Below are positions 46,762 through 58,571 of a DNA stretch of 64,000 nucleotides, piece after piece; the first letter of the stretch is position 1; every line of letters begins with the position of its first letter. The position numbers and the translations under genes were made by a program. Source of the DNA: Glandiceps talaboti. Lineage: Eukaryota; Hemichordata; Enteropneusta; Spengelidae. A model generated the notes under the pieces. The model was given only the letters and a program-made list of their open reading frames with translations, was not told the DNA's origin and did not search any database. The DNA lies in assembly GCF_964340395.1 (NCBI RefSeq), contig NC_135554.1:23598092-23662091 (forward strand), read 5' to 3'.

Positions 46762-49700
46762 TTCAATGTCATCAACATCGTCTTTAGTTTCAACAACAAA
46801 AGTGATGCAGAGTGAGTCAAAGTTAGCAGAATCCAGTGATCATTCAATTGAGAGGAACACTAGTAAGACTGAGCCAAGCCACTGTACAAGACTAGACATG
46901 TTGTCTAATGCAAACCCTCACACTGTACAACTAGCTAAACAACTGATTGAAATACTCAGTGAAGCAGTTCAGAAAAGAGTCTTCAACTTACCAAGAATAA
47001 ACACTCTAAACGCAGAACTATCGACAATTGCGGAAAAAATTAAGATGGAAGATGATGTAACTGTTCTACAAAGTGAACATGATGAATTGATTCCTGGAAG
47101 TGTTGATGAAGAGAAATCCACAACTGAAGTAAACAACAGTAGAGATGATAATGAGAATCCTGACCCTTTCACTGCAACTTTAGCTACAGACAATGGTGAT
47201 GATACAACTTTGGGAAAGAGTTCATTGACCAGCAAAGATGCTCACATTGCTGTATTGTTTTCTGGAGGTTTAGACTCTATTGTCATTGCAGCATTAGCTG
47301 ATAGGTAGGTAGTCAGTGGCCAGTATGTTAATGAATGTCATATGAACTTGACCTAGGTTTTCAGTTTGCAGGTGTGCATTATCTCCACACACATAATTCA
47401 TAACAATATTTTGGTAATATACTTAGACTGTTGATTTGACATACCAGTGGATCAACACAGTTGCTCCTTTATTGTATAAACATAAGTTTGCGTTTCAGTA
47501 GTTCAGCTTACGTTGTTGTGTTTGTCTCCAATTTCAGACTAGGTCATTCATACAACATACTAGTCACTTGATCATAAATGATTATATGTGTGACCAGGAA
47601 TGGAAAGCAATATTGATTTACCTAGATTGTCATTGTCAGTCACAAAACATTTGGAATTATTACTATTAGACACCCATAAGTACATGTAAGGTTACCGTAA
47701 TAATTGATTTTTCATAAATGCTATATGGATATGACAAAAATTTGGATTCTAAAGGCCAGAGATTCAATCCCAGGTTCTCACATTTGTGTTATCCTATCAG
47801 TGTTGGCATGAGAATTACATAGGATTATTCCCTTTTGTTTAGAACTAACTTTTTTTATAGTTCTGTTGGACAAATGTTTTCACACCCAAAGTTCAATTTT
47901 AATCCGGAGAAAGGAGAACTAGTTCAGTGAATGGTTTTGAACTTTTTTATCTTCCAGACACACTCCAAGTAGTGAACCTATAGATCTACTGAATGTTGCA
48001 TTTCATCAACAAGTGAAAGGTTCAAACACAAAGAAAGGAAAGAAACACCAACAAACAGAAATGTAAGTAATCATGAATGAGATGAAAGATAAAAGTACAT
48101 CAACTCTTTGTGTTTGTATCTTTCTGTATCTGTGCACACAACAACATACTTACTTTTGTAGTTAATTCAAATATATGACAAAGGTAAGGGAACCATAAGG
48201 AATAAAGGGGATTATTCTTTTTTTTCAGGACAAACGTTTTCTATGGCTGTGACAGACAACTGTCTTTCTCACAGTATACTCCCTGGGGAGTTGAGGAAGT
48301 TGTTGTCTCACCCAAATTTGAATCTTAATCTGACATTCCAGTGCTCTGCAGCCAAACGATCCAAATCGATCAAATTTCTATATTTTGATTGCCTTTATGT
48401 ATTTAGATGATATGCTATATTCATGTAAACTGTATCACCTAGGTCTAAAATGGAAAACATTCCTTAACTATTGTTGTTTCAGGAAAGATCCATACTTGGT
48501 GCCAGACAGAGTGACAGGTAGAGCTGGATTGATAGAATTACAAGCCATAAACCCGGAAAGACAATGGAATTTTATTGAGGTGAGCTTGTAATGTTACCTT
48601 CTCAAAATGTAATGGATTGTATGGCTTGAACTATGCTGTGATTTTGTCCATGGGGTATGATACTTACTGTAGGATGCTCTCCAGGGTGTCTTTCTGAATA
48701 CAAGGTGAGGACAGCTAGCTATAGACAGAAACCACATAGGAGTACAAGGTGAGGAGAGCTATAGACAGAAACCATATAGCTCTAACCACAAGAGTATCCT
48801 GCAAGTGAAAACTCAGCCAAATTTTCACAGCTAACAGTATTTCGAGAATGAATGAACTCTAGGTTCATAGTTGTTGATTATGAAACTTTCCCCAGAGCCA
48901 GAAATTTGGAAGGCTGGCTTCAAATTCATCTGTGTTGCTTGACTCACAATATACACTATAATTTGATTTGCTAGGTCAATGTTACTCTTGAAGAACTGAA
49001 GGATATGAGGTAAGTGTAGATGATTAACATATACACCATGGGTTGTATTTATATCATAAGATAGATCACTCATACATACATTTGCAACAACTCATTATCA
49101 TATAACAAAACCCCATGATGAAGCATGAGTGCAAGTGTGGCATATGTATTTATCATGTCATTGAGTGTTTGTGGTTGTCTCTGTGAGTAACCAAGTGATT
49201 TAGACATTGGAGTTCTATCATTTTAGGATAAAATATGATGTGTATCTAAACAGTTTGGAAACTAGAGATGGACCAGTTAAAACAAACTTAAGGTGGAGAT
49301 GCACAAATGGAAGATTTTAAGGGTGACATATTTTCAAGTTGACTGAACAATGTCCTCTTGTATCAGTCAGGCATATAGTATACTGTGAACTATATTTTAA
49401 GTTTCAAACATTTTAACGGAAAGACCATTTTCACACGAATAGCTCTAGTTTGTTTAATTATTCGAATGAAAACTTTTGACCAGAGTGAACTTACAGCAAC
49501 ATCATTTTATAAATTTGTATACTGATTCGATTCACACCTATATAAATCTGCCTTTATTCCCAGAATTCACTGAAAAAGGGATTCCACTTTGATGCTGATT
49601 TACTTGACATGAAGCACAGTAAAGTTAATACCCAAAATACATCTGTTCACAGTATCATATTTATCTAAAAGTTCTTCATTTTATTTTCCACAGACAGACT

Positions 49701-52157
49701 AGAATAAGTGACCTTGTGTATCCTCTAGAGACTGTTCTAGATGACAGTATAGGCTGTGCTATATGGTTTGCTGCAAGGGGATCTGGAATACTCGTCAACC
49801 AAAATCAACATGACTGTGCTGAAGGGAATTCTGGGAAACCATACACAAGCAAAGCCAAGGTAAAGTGCTTAATTAACTCTGTGTAGTCCGAGTAACATGG
49901 TTATGTGAGGCCAATGATCTAGAATTCGCCTTTCATTTGAACAGCGCCCTCTAGTGTCAAAATCCAACAAGACGGATCTCTTGTTTTTTTAAAATGATTT
50001 TAGTCTCTAATAATAACATAAATGAATTGCATCAAATGTTGTCTTTTGTCCATATTATACAGGTTATACTGGTTGGCATGGGAGCAGATGAACAACTGGC
50101 TGGCTATTCAAGACATAGGTCAAAATTTCAGTAAGTGTTAAGCCCTAGTCAGTGTCTATGGGTGTTAAGGATAGAAGAGTACACAACACAGTATGTAGAA
50201 TATATTCAGCAAATTTTGTAGTAAAACATACACTAGAAATAAGATGGAGTCAGTAGTTGTAAATTCCCTGTGTCCACCACCAAACCAAAAAAGCAGAGAA
50301 GTAATAAACAAGAGCTATGTAAATGCCAACTACTAGTATGTAACTTGACAAGTTGATGGCAACATATCTGTCAAGGAATGACAAATGGGTGAATCAAATC
50401 CATGACTTTTATAAGACATTTACTCACTTTTTAGATAAACATATATTTTTTTTCATTATTAATGATCAATTGATTGCTTTGTCTGTAGCTCTGAAGGTTG
50501 GAGTGGATTGATGAATGAGATAGAGATGGAAATACAGAGAATATCTGCGAGGAATTTAGGCAGAGATGATAGGTAAGGAAAGCCTCTGATACATAGATAG
50601 ATGAAACTAGTAGTCATCTCCAATTTCTGTCGCTGTCATTTTATTTTTATTTTGTGAAGTCCTTGGTCAAGGAAGTATGCCAAGAAAGGAAATATATATC
50701 GCAGTTGTACTATTACATGTCTGGGTTCTGGGGTTAATCTTGGTCTTACCCAGGTGGTGTAGATTCTATTTTTCAATGGGGAAGTCTGACTAACGGTAGG
50801 GTGACAATGACTAACGTAATGGGATACTGCGCTAAATGTCTGGCATATCGGCCCCTACAATTGAAAATAGAATAGGCCATGTCATTGAGGTCAGTGTTTA
50901 CAATATAGTAAAGTAGTTAACAATTTGTCAAATTACATGTTTGTTTGCCATCAATGTGTATATTTTTTTTTTATGAAAGTCATTAAAACAGTAACCATGG
51001 AAGCCTCAAAACACCTACAGTGAGTATTAAGTACATGTACACTATCTCATGTTAGATCAAGTAATATATGCAGGTAAACATAAATCTGCTGCTAACCTTG
51101 TACCTTGTCAGGTCCCCCGTCCTAGTTAATTAGATTTTCCATAAATCAACTCTGACTTTCCGTGGACACATTTCTAATCTTTTTTTATTTTTTTTCAGGA
51201 TAATATCTGACCATGGTAGAGAATCCAGATTTCCATTCCTGGATGAACAAGTTGTATCATTCTTGAATTCTCTTCCAATTCAACAAAAAGTGAGTCCATG
51301 GATACAAATGAGGGGTTTTGTGTAATTTTAACCTGGTAGTATTATCCAATGATCTCTGTGAGAGATTTTGTATTTCTCCTCTTCCTCCTCTCCCCCTCTT
51401 TCCCCCTCCCCTCCCCTCCTCTCCCCTCCTCCCTCTACCTCCTCTCCTCTCCCTCCCCTTCCCCTCTTCTCCTCCCCTCCCCCATCCTCCCTACATCTCC
51501 TCTCCTACCTCTACACTGTCCCCTCCCCCCTCCTCTTCCCACCCTCCCCCCAACTCATGGTTCAATCAAATAATAAGTAAATAGATAAATTATGTTCAGT
51601 TTAAAAGTGTTGCCATTCATTACTTGAAAGCATCAGTATATTCTGGTATTACAGTGTCTGGTGGTAAATTATTCCAATCTGTGATAGGTCTTGGAATAAA
51701 ATGACTATTTCCTATAGTCTGCCTTGAACAATGTATTTTGATAACTTTTACTGTTTATGTGTCTGGTATATCTTGATGGAGGTTTAAGATGCTGGTCTTT
51801 ATTGATGGCAGCTGTTCCTGAGGAGATTTACTTATATTGATATTACCAACATCTACAACTTCACACTGTGTCTTTTTTGTTAGTTTCTAGGGAAAGCCTG
51901 TATACAGTATATTATTAATTAATAACTGTATACTTTACTAATTCTTTCTACTTGTGATTTCTGTATGGTAGGTTGATTTAAGTTTACCACGTGGTATTGG
52001 TGAGAAGTATTTATTGAGAGTTGCAGCACGCCAGCTAGGATTGACAGCTTCAGCTGGTCTACCAAAGAGAGCTATTCAGTTCGGATCTAGAATAGCCAAA
52101 ATGGAGCGTACCAATGAAAAAGCATCTGACAAATGCACCAGACTGCTAGAATCATGA
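42012..52157 (+). CDS. ASNSD1: Asparagine synthetase domain-containing protein 1 homolog
   Basis: Thirteen exons encode 927 residues: 42012-42071, 43173-43388, 44490-44612, 44946-45080, 45887-47304, 47958-48062, 48483-48579, 48975-49009, 49694-49859, 50063-50130, 50489-50572, 51199-51289, 51972-52157 (TGA). The N-terminus MCGICC gives the Cys2 nucleophile of a class II glutamine amidotransferase; [21 protein letters not shown] and [14 protein letters not shown] follow. The synthetase half has the ATP-binding SGGLDS loop (637-642), then [47 protein letters not shown]-like SRFPFLDE and LPRGIGEK. Human ASNSD1 is 643 aa; most of the extra length is in the 1418-bp exon 5, which holds a linker with polyserine at about residues 395-476. 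The biochemical role of ASNSD1 is not established. Asn-Ala-Glu replaces the usual Asn-Gly-Glu of the amidotransferase loop. Confidence 0.96.
42601..42657. repeat. (TTTTA)n microsatellite, ASNSD1 intron 1
   Basis: About eleven TTTTA units with one substitution. Confidence 0.9.
43780..43960 (+). mobile_element. 3' end of a non-LTR retrotransposon with (CAAA)n tail
   Basis: AGAGCCTTTGGCTCAACAAT, then TTTATTGAGTTTCAATAAAG, runs into about nine CAAA units ending at 43960. A pseudo poly(A) signal followed by a short tandem tail is typical of CR1-like LINE 3' ends. It lies in ASNSD1 intron 2. Confidence 0.6.
44050..44405. mobile_element. 356-bp TTAA-flanked MITE (piggyBac-like)
   Basis: TTAA occurs at both ends (44050 and 44402). 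The next 21 bases are inverted repeats with three mismatches: AGGGGCACAAGCTGAGTTTA against AGTGGCACGAACTGAGTTTA. TTAA duplication is the signature of piggyBac transposases. No coding capacity. It lies in ASNSD1 intron 2. Confidence 0.8.
45592..45824. mobile_element. Foldback MITE, family 1, copy 2
   Basis: The left and right arms are reverse complements over about 95 bases (the right arm contains GAAACAGTATACTTTTACAC). The loop contains ACCACATTAGAAAGGTCACA and CTAGGCTTGTAAATAAACCA. It is the reverse orientation of 5510-5731, and its TACAAC...GTTGTA ends match. It lies in ASNSD1 intron 4. Confidence 0.8.
46541..46790 (+). repeat. Coding serine-codon repeat in ASNSD1 exon 5
   Basis: Serine codons dominate for about 80 residues. 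The first part mixes TCA, TCT and TCC, with single Pro, Ala, Thr and Leu interruptions. The part from about 46697 to 46761 is almost pure (TCA)n, as in recent slippage. The reading frame is kept throughout. Confidence 0.95.
51368..51560. repeat. Polypyrimidine tract (CCCTCCT-rich), ASNSD1 intron 12
   Basis: About 190 bases are almost pure C/T on the + strand, with CCTCCCCTCC motifs and few purines. Open frames through it are compositional. Confidence 0.9.
51600..51840 (-). pseudogene. Non-LTR retrotransposon reverse transcriptase C-terminal remnant
   Basis: Read on the minus strand, it encodes a segment with [17 protein letters not shown] and then EYTDAFK followed by a stop at 51620. This matches the terminal pattern (R.I..WN.LP....  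..FK) of CR1/jockey-type ORF2 proteins. The rest of the element is not seen. It lies in ASNSD1 intron 12. Confidence 0.6.
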
Positions 52158-52615
52158 TGACATCATAGGATGGAGAGTGCCAATGAAAAAGCTCCTTAGA
52201 AGTGAACTCGACTACTGGAATCCTGATGACATCATAGGATGGGGAGTACCAATGGAAAGGCCTCTAAGAAGTGAACTACTAGAATCCTGATGACATCATA
52301 GGATGGAGAGTACCAATGGAAAGGCCTCTAAGAAGTGAACTACTAGAATCATGATGACATCATAGGATGGGGAGTACCAATGGAAAGGCTTCTAAGAAGT
52401 GAACTACTAGAATCATTATGACATCATAGGATGGGGAGTACCAATGGAAAGGCCTCTAAGAAGTGAACTACTAGAATCATGATGACATCATAGGATGGGG
52501 AGTACCAATGGAAAGGCTTCTAAGAAGTGAACTACTAGAATCATTATGACATCATAGGATGGGGAATACCAATGGAAAGGCTTCTAAGAAGTGAACTACT
52601 AGAATCATTATAAAG
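52101..52615 (+). repeat. 64-69 bp minisatellite derived from the ASNSD1 terminal coding sequence
   Basis: Units begin ATGGRGNGTACCAATG and end CTAGAATCATGATGACATCA plus TAGG. They start at 52101, 52170, 52239, 52303, 52367, 52431, 52495 and 52559. The first unit contains the last 19 ASNSD1 codons and its stop, so the array grows out of the coding exon into the 3' UTR. The first two units are 69 bp; later ones are 64 bp and more uniform. Confidence 0.93.
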
Positions 52616-52964
52616 TAGCAAAATGAACAGCAATGACAGTAATATTTGTAGTTTCATTTTTTAATGAAAATATTTTATGAAGATTTTACCCGTGATAATT
52701 TATATTCAACAGCTCCTCTATTTGCATCTTTCAAAAACATGACTTAATCTAACCTCTTAATCTAACTTATTTTTCAATGTTCATAGTTTTGAGGAGATTG
52801 AAATGATAATTTACTAACTTTAATGTACAGTACATCATAACATTGAACTTTTTACATGAAGACTTACTATAAACATGCAATACTAGGACAGAACCTCATG
52901 ATGCATGAGTGCAAGTGTGGCCTACTCAGGTTTTTGCATGAGTACTAGCATTCTCTGTGCCTGT

Positions 52965-53265
52965 AAGCGAGTGAAAGTGCAGCAGAAAACACTGCAAGCA
53001 CAAGTGAAAATACCCCTGAGTACCATGCTTGAACTCAACGGCATGGGGTTTTATTATTACTACATATGTTTAGCAGCAACAATAAATTTCCTTAAAAATG
53101 ACACGCTATTTTTGTGTTCAACGAATGATTGTGTCCTCATTTGCATATCATTTGCATGCAGGTATGTAATACTGTTTTCGGTATTGCTTTGCAGTCGAAA
53201 TACCGGTGCATATAATCTCTGGTACATATGAAATAACATACATTTCTCCATTGTAATCATTTGTA
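52965..53265. repeat. Dispersed repeat D, copy 2
   Basis: Counterpart of 21545-21880, including the paired ATTTGCAT octamers and GTTTTCGGTAT. The stretch CATGAGTGCAAGTGTGGC just before it (52905-52922) also appears near 49123-49141 in ASNSD1 intron 8, suggesting a third fragment. Confidence 0.65.
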
Positions 53266-53939
53266 CTGTACTGTACTGATATGACTTACAACTCACCACT
53301 ACAGGAATAGGAATTGAAGTGAAATAAATAAATAAATACAGTGTTTTAAAATCTTTACCAAAATTGGGCTTTATCATTCACTTTTTAGTGTTGCCCATAG
53401 GGGCTATGGGAATAGTAATGATGGATTTTCATTTGTCAGTTCATTGTGTGTGTGTGTGTGTGTGTGTGTGCTTAGTGGTACATGTATGTGCATATCTGCC
53501 TGTATCATTTTCTCTTACTCCCCACAATTTCAACCAACCCTGACAATAATTTTCATAAATAAACAAATCTTTGTCATAGACCCTTTTAAATCATAGGGTC
53601 AAAATTAATTTGCTAATGGCTTTTGGAAGTTTTATGATCAAGACACCATTCAAATTTCTACACCTGGATATTGTTAAAGAAAAAAATTGATATAGTGACC
53701 TTATCCTGGGCGACAGTTGCATGTGCTATATACCGGTATATAGTAATTGATACCCAATATCACCTGTGGGACAATTCATAGTATAACTAAAGTATACATT
53801 TATACATATAATGTTATGAACTCCTGTAGATTCCAACTGCAGGACATTTTTTTGAAAGACGACAGCATAACATAAACAATACAAAACATCTTTTCACATG
53901 CGTCCGCTCCCTTCAAATACTTTAGGATAGTCCATCGAA

Positions 53940-54119
53940 GCTTTGACCAATCAAAGTGCAGAACAGTGACGTCGTTGTCATCCGGGTAATCGACCTTTCA
54001 CATAATGGCGGTCAACTAAGCTTTCAAGCTGGAAGAGATGGTTGCTTTTTGACAATTCTTACAGTTCTGCAAGCTTCCATACAAAATATTTTGGTGCTCA
54101 TCAATCAAAGGTTTAACTG
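53940..54119 (+). promoter_or_regulatory. Probable promoter and untranslated first exon of a downstream gene
   Basis: A CCAAT motif (about 53946), a CRE-like GTGACGTCG (about 53967) and an ATAATGGCGGTC YY1-type start-site motif (about 54003) are followed by a GTAAGC donor at 54120. The ATGs in the presumed exon open only four-codon frames (MAVN, MVAF), so the exon would be non-coding. This is inference; no downstream exon is certain. Confidence 0.4.
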
Positions 54120-55472
54120 GTAAGCGAATTTTGCATGTATATTAACTTGTGTGTCCTCCAAGGTATTTTACGCGAGGATCGTAAACGTACGACAACGCAA
54201 TGTTGATGTTTCATTCACCATTCTGCATTGTAAATAAAGTAGCAGGGTCTATGAAGCATGGTATTCAGGCCATACCTTTGGCACCCCGTGGTTTTTAAAA
54301 ATCGATAATATGCCGGCATTGTTTTCTCACCAAAGTGTCTACGTATTTGTAAACATTCATCTTATGATGGAATTAAGACAGCATTCAGTTGTAAAAATGG
54401 TCGACTCAGAATATCGAATGGGAGCGCTGAAAGATCCACAGGGCCGGAGATACACACACACGCACGCACGCCGATAAGATTAAAGATAGCCGCCTTGTCG
54501 CCCAGTGCAAAATTATTTCAAATGATTTATGGTGACTCCTAGTGCATGGCTTTCGTAGTATTCTTTGTCATAATATATTGCCCTGTATCGCCAACTTTGG
54601 ATATACTTCACTGTCATATACCCAAAAAAATAGAAGATCGCCCCAAAATAACTGCGAAGAACGTCTCAACGATCGCAAAATAGAATGCAATTTTCTGTAC
54701 GCGGGTTTTTGTTATGTGTGCTCCCAAATGTAGGTCGCTTCGTGTATTTTATGTTTGTAAAAGGCTTTGTACATTGATGCACCAAATCTCTTGTTTGCAA
54801 TTACGTCTTTCAAAAGTCTATACGAGACAGAAATTAAATCTAACGTCATGCGATTGGAATGTACGTTCGAAGTTTTTTGAATACAGAATAGCAAAGCAAC
54901 TTAGATTGCTCCTGGTTCAACCTTGGAGGTATGTACTCACTGATTCAGAAAAAAAGCTGTGAAATCCGATGCATTGCGATTCATTTGTTATGTATTATGT
55001 AGTAGGGAGAGTTTTACATGGGGTTTATCATAGAGGTATTCTTAAGTTATACCTCCATTTAATAGTTTATTGGTAATTTTTTTTGTCACAAATTGTGGGT
55101 TTTGGTTTTATAATATTAGTTTCACCATATATATGGCTATTGAATAAATGCCTTCACACTGTAGTGCCAGTCTAGTGCTGAAGAACATAAAGACTTAGGA
55201 GATGAAAAGGTGAAAAGTGAAGGTGTTCTTCATGATGATCATGCATTGAATCATTGTAATAGGCAGTGATAGATTCATTATGCACTGTTGACGAATGATG
55301 CCATGGGATGGATGTCTGTATGCCATAACTTTATTAATTCGTTTTGTGATTTTTTTTTTGCTTTTAATTGTTTGACATTGAGTTATTTTAGTATGTATTG
55401 CATTGTAAATTAGTAATGACTCAACTGTACAGCTGAGTTTAGAATGGTAGTCGACGTTCAATCATGACAATG

Positions 55473-55562
<90 letters not shown>

Positions 55563-57116
55563 TGGTAAGAAGAGCATGTACCAATTTGCCACTGCTTTCC
55601 CAGTAAAAAGGTTCAAGACTTCTTTTTAACTTCTGAGGACTCTGTTGATAAATGAATTTCACACTCAAAATCCTTTCATTTCTGGAAATGTTTTATCAAA
55701 ACAGTCTCCAGGCCCAAAGTTCTCCCTCCTGTTCTCTAACTGGCAGCTACAGAAGACCCGGCCTCTTGTGAAAAAAAATATGTATGGAGAGCACTTATCT
55801 GAATTCTTGTATAAAGGTAACTTCTTAGTTATGTCATTCATTCAATCCAAATCATGATTACTACTTGAGATACTGGCATACTAGTATGTGAAAAACTTGG
55901 AAGGACAATAATTCTGAGTCTACCACAACCACAGTCGACCTACATGTACATGTAGAAAGACTTCAATGATATCACACAATGCCCAGGCTTACAAGGAGTT
56001 GTAATTGACCTTCACTAGGTATTATGAGTCTATAAAAAGTACACCTTTAATTCCAGCAGGCCTGTCTGCACATGTAGAAATTTAACTATCAAATCAGTGT
56101 GTACGTGTAGAAACACATGTTGCCTATCGTGATTGCTATTCTTGTATCTTTGCAAGATAAGTACTCGGCAAACTTCCTCGAACTTTGCATAAAACGGGTA
56201 CTTACTTACAGTGGTAACATGATGCCAACTCTGTCCTACTGTGTTCGCATTGGTGACAGAATATACATGCCCAGTAACCTGTACATCTACATTGTACCTA
56301 CCTGCCTACAAAAACCATCATGATATCCTAACTTGCTTGTTTTATGGAGTATGTATATACTTCGAAGTTTTGTACATAGAAATACTGATCAACGTTGGTA
56401 TGACATTTGGTTATGGAAGGATTTATGTATAATACTGTTTGAAGTCATGTTTTTTTTTTTGGCCTTAACAAATTATGTGTAATAACATGATTAACTTGGA
56501 GTGAAGCATTTCCATGTTAAAATTGCCAAAATAGCAATAATCTTACACAATACAAGTTACAACACACAAGTTGCTATGTCTTCAGTTGAAGACTTGTTAT
56601 TCATAAACAACTATGTTTTCCTACAATGTACTTGAATGTGAAACAACATCAAGTCCTTTGTAAGTCAAGAATTTGTCAGAAATTTAAAAAAATGTGTAAA
56701 ATGTTTATTATACACACAATAACAAACATTTCAGATACTTCCTAGCTTTTTGCAATTTATTGAGTTACAAACATGGACTTGTTTGTTATATGTTTTTTAT
56801 TCACTCTTTTTTCAAATAGGACAACATAGTAAAGTTGTTTTATGAATGAAAAATCCAAGATATATACCCATTTGTTATCCATATGGCTACTTTAAGCACA
56901 CGCTTACAGTAGAACACATTTCTAGTAAAATAGAAAAAAACATGTAGAGGCCCTTTTTCTGCCATCTTTAATATTTTTTTGATTTGGTTAATTAAATGTG
57001 TGTGCTCTGGGTAAAATACATGTACTATAGGTACATACACATATGTATAAGGTATGCTACCCTTGAATAGGATTTGCTGAACACAAGACAATTTGTGAGT
57101 TGGTATTTTAGAATCA
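54120..57116. other. Non-coding interval, probably first intron of an unseen gene
   Basis: Holds a CA array at 55473-55561 with one break, and one possible exon-like stretch (55638-55816). The remainder is AT-rich with no recognised gene or repeat. Confidence 0.5.
55638..55816 (+). other. Exon-like open stretch of unknown identity
   Basis: A pyrimidine-rich acceptor (TTCTTTTTAACTTCTGAG) precedes a 179-bp open frame that ends at a GTAACT donor. The peptide includes PGPKFSLLFSNWQLQKTRPL and has balanced composition, unlike neighbouring chance frames. I do not recognise it. It could be an exon of the gene whose promoter lies at 54 kb, or chance. Confidence 0.2.
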
Positions 57117-57430
57117 TACATGCCATTATACCATGCACTAGCCATTTAGAACAAAAAATAAGGAATATATACTCTGGTCGTTCTATGTCACAACGAAGTG
57201 CGTCTACGCCACGACAATGCGTGTCTACATCAATGGTTTTGCTGTGTTTGAAATATGAGTCAAAACATTCAAAGTTGTCATTATTTTCCAAGATTTTTCT
57301 TTGATATTACTGTCACTGGTATAATTATGTTATTCTGCAATGTTTGTCTTCATTTAGCCAGAAAATACTCATGACCTAAGGTGTTAAGAGTTGATAAAGA
57401 CCCCTTAGGTCACTTGTATTTTCCTTGGTT
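57117..57430. repeat. Dispersed repeat B, copy 2 (empty site)
   Basis: Matches 10593-11105 without the 172-bp insert. Its hairpin arms are at 57361-57381 and 57403-57423 (GACCTAAGG/CCTTAGGTC). Confidence 0.8.
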
Positions 57431-57745
57431 GAACGCAGAAAATATTTGGGAACAACATCTAATTGTTTAGGAGATAACGTCGTCTTTCAGATAATGAAAG
57501 AAGATTTATTTCTGTCCTATTCTATTGGTTTTTGAATGCCAATTGTTGTTTTTGATGCAGTCTGAGATGAGACCCTGGATTTTAATTGTCTCATCAGACA
57601 TTTATGGCAATGTCAGAGGTATTTACAAAAGGTATCTGTAAAGGTTGGGCTAGGTGTCATGACTTGGGTGATGGGGATCATATTTGTGATTACTGGCATG
57701 AAGATTAGTGACATTAGAAGAATGGTTTGTTATACATCGCACATT

Positions 57746-58150
57746 TGGATATCTGTGTCTCTGAGGTAAAGAGAGTTATTATCGTCTGGAAAATTATTGA
57801 CATCAGGTGAAAGGTTTGTAGTGTTTTGCACATTTGGATATCTGTGTCTCTCTGAGGGGAAGAGAGTTATGACTGTCTGGAAAATTACTGACATCAACTG
57901 AAAGGTGTCTTGTGCATTTTGTATGTCGTTTATTTTGATATCTGTGTCTCTGAGGTAAAGAGAATGATGACAGGCTGGAAAATTACTGACATCAACTGAA
58001 AGGTGTAATTTCAGGGTTCTGCCAAGCTTGAGAGTAGTCCCGATCACTAATTACTATTCATGCAAATTTGCCCAGGTGTAATATATATCATTCATTTAGA
58101 TATCTGTGTCTCTGAGGTGAAGAGGTGGAAAATAACACATCACCTTTAGG
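57746..58150. repeat. Minisatellite of about 90-100 bp, four degenerate units
   Basis: GATATCTGTGTCTCTGAGG, followed by an AAAGAGA-type segment and a CTGGAAAATTACTGACATCA core, recurs near 57748, 57838, 57938 and 58100. The last spacing is larger because of inserted sequence. Confidence 0.85.
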
Positions 58151-58402
58151 GTTCTTTCAAAACCAAGAAGAGTATTGGTCAATAATTCATATTCATTTCA
58201 CATTAATATTCATTAGGTGAATTAATATTGAAATATGTCCATTGTGAGGACATGTAGTTTTTACATGAACTGGGACTGATTACATTTTGTAAGTGCTTGT
58301 TGGTAACGACCAGTACTTGTCAGTATGGGGAGAACCCTAAACCCAGTCACTGAAAAAAAAAAGCATTTTGTGTTGTTCTTTTCTGTATATGTCTCAGACA
58401 GT

Positions 58403-58571
58403 CAGTGTGCCCTCTAAGCCAATTTGATGTGCCACTGACGCACACAATTTCTAGTGATGCACCAAAATTTGGTGTTCTCCTATCTCTTACTAAGTTGTGG
58501 CTCACAAGAAATGCCAGTTTTTCTCATTTTGACTCAATAACAAAATTTAGCTATCATCAGAGGGCACACCG
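58403..58571. mobile_element. Possible hAT-like MITE
   Basis: CAGTGTGCCCTCTA at the left and TCAGAGGGCACACCG at the right form a nearly perfect inverted repeat. CAGTG ends suit hAT elements. No matching 8-bp target duplication was found. Confidence 0.45.

Noticed and set aside
681-52157. Five co-oriented genes as an operon with trans-splicing
   Set aside because: Intergenic gaps are mostly 2-3.5 kb, several genes have their own poly(A) signals and promoter-like flanks, and no shared spliced-leader acceptor is evident. Only the 680-base SLC6 to copy A gap is tight.
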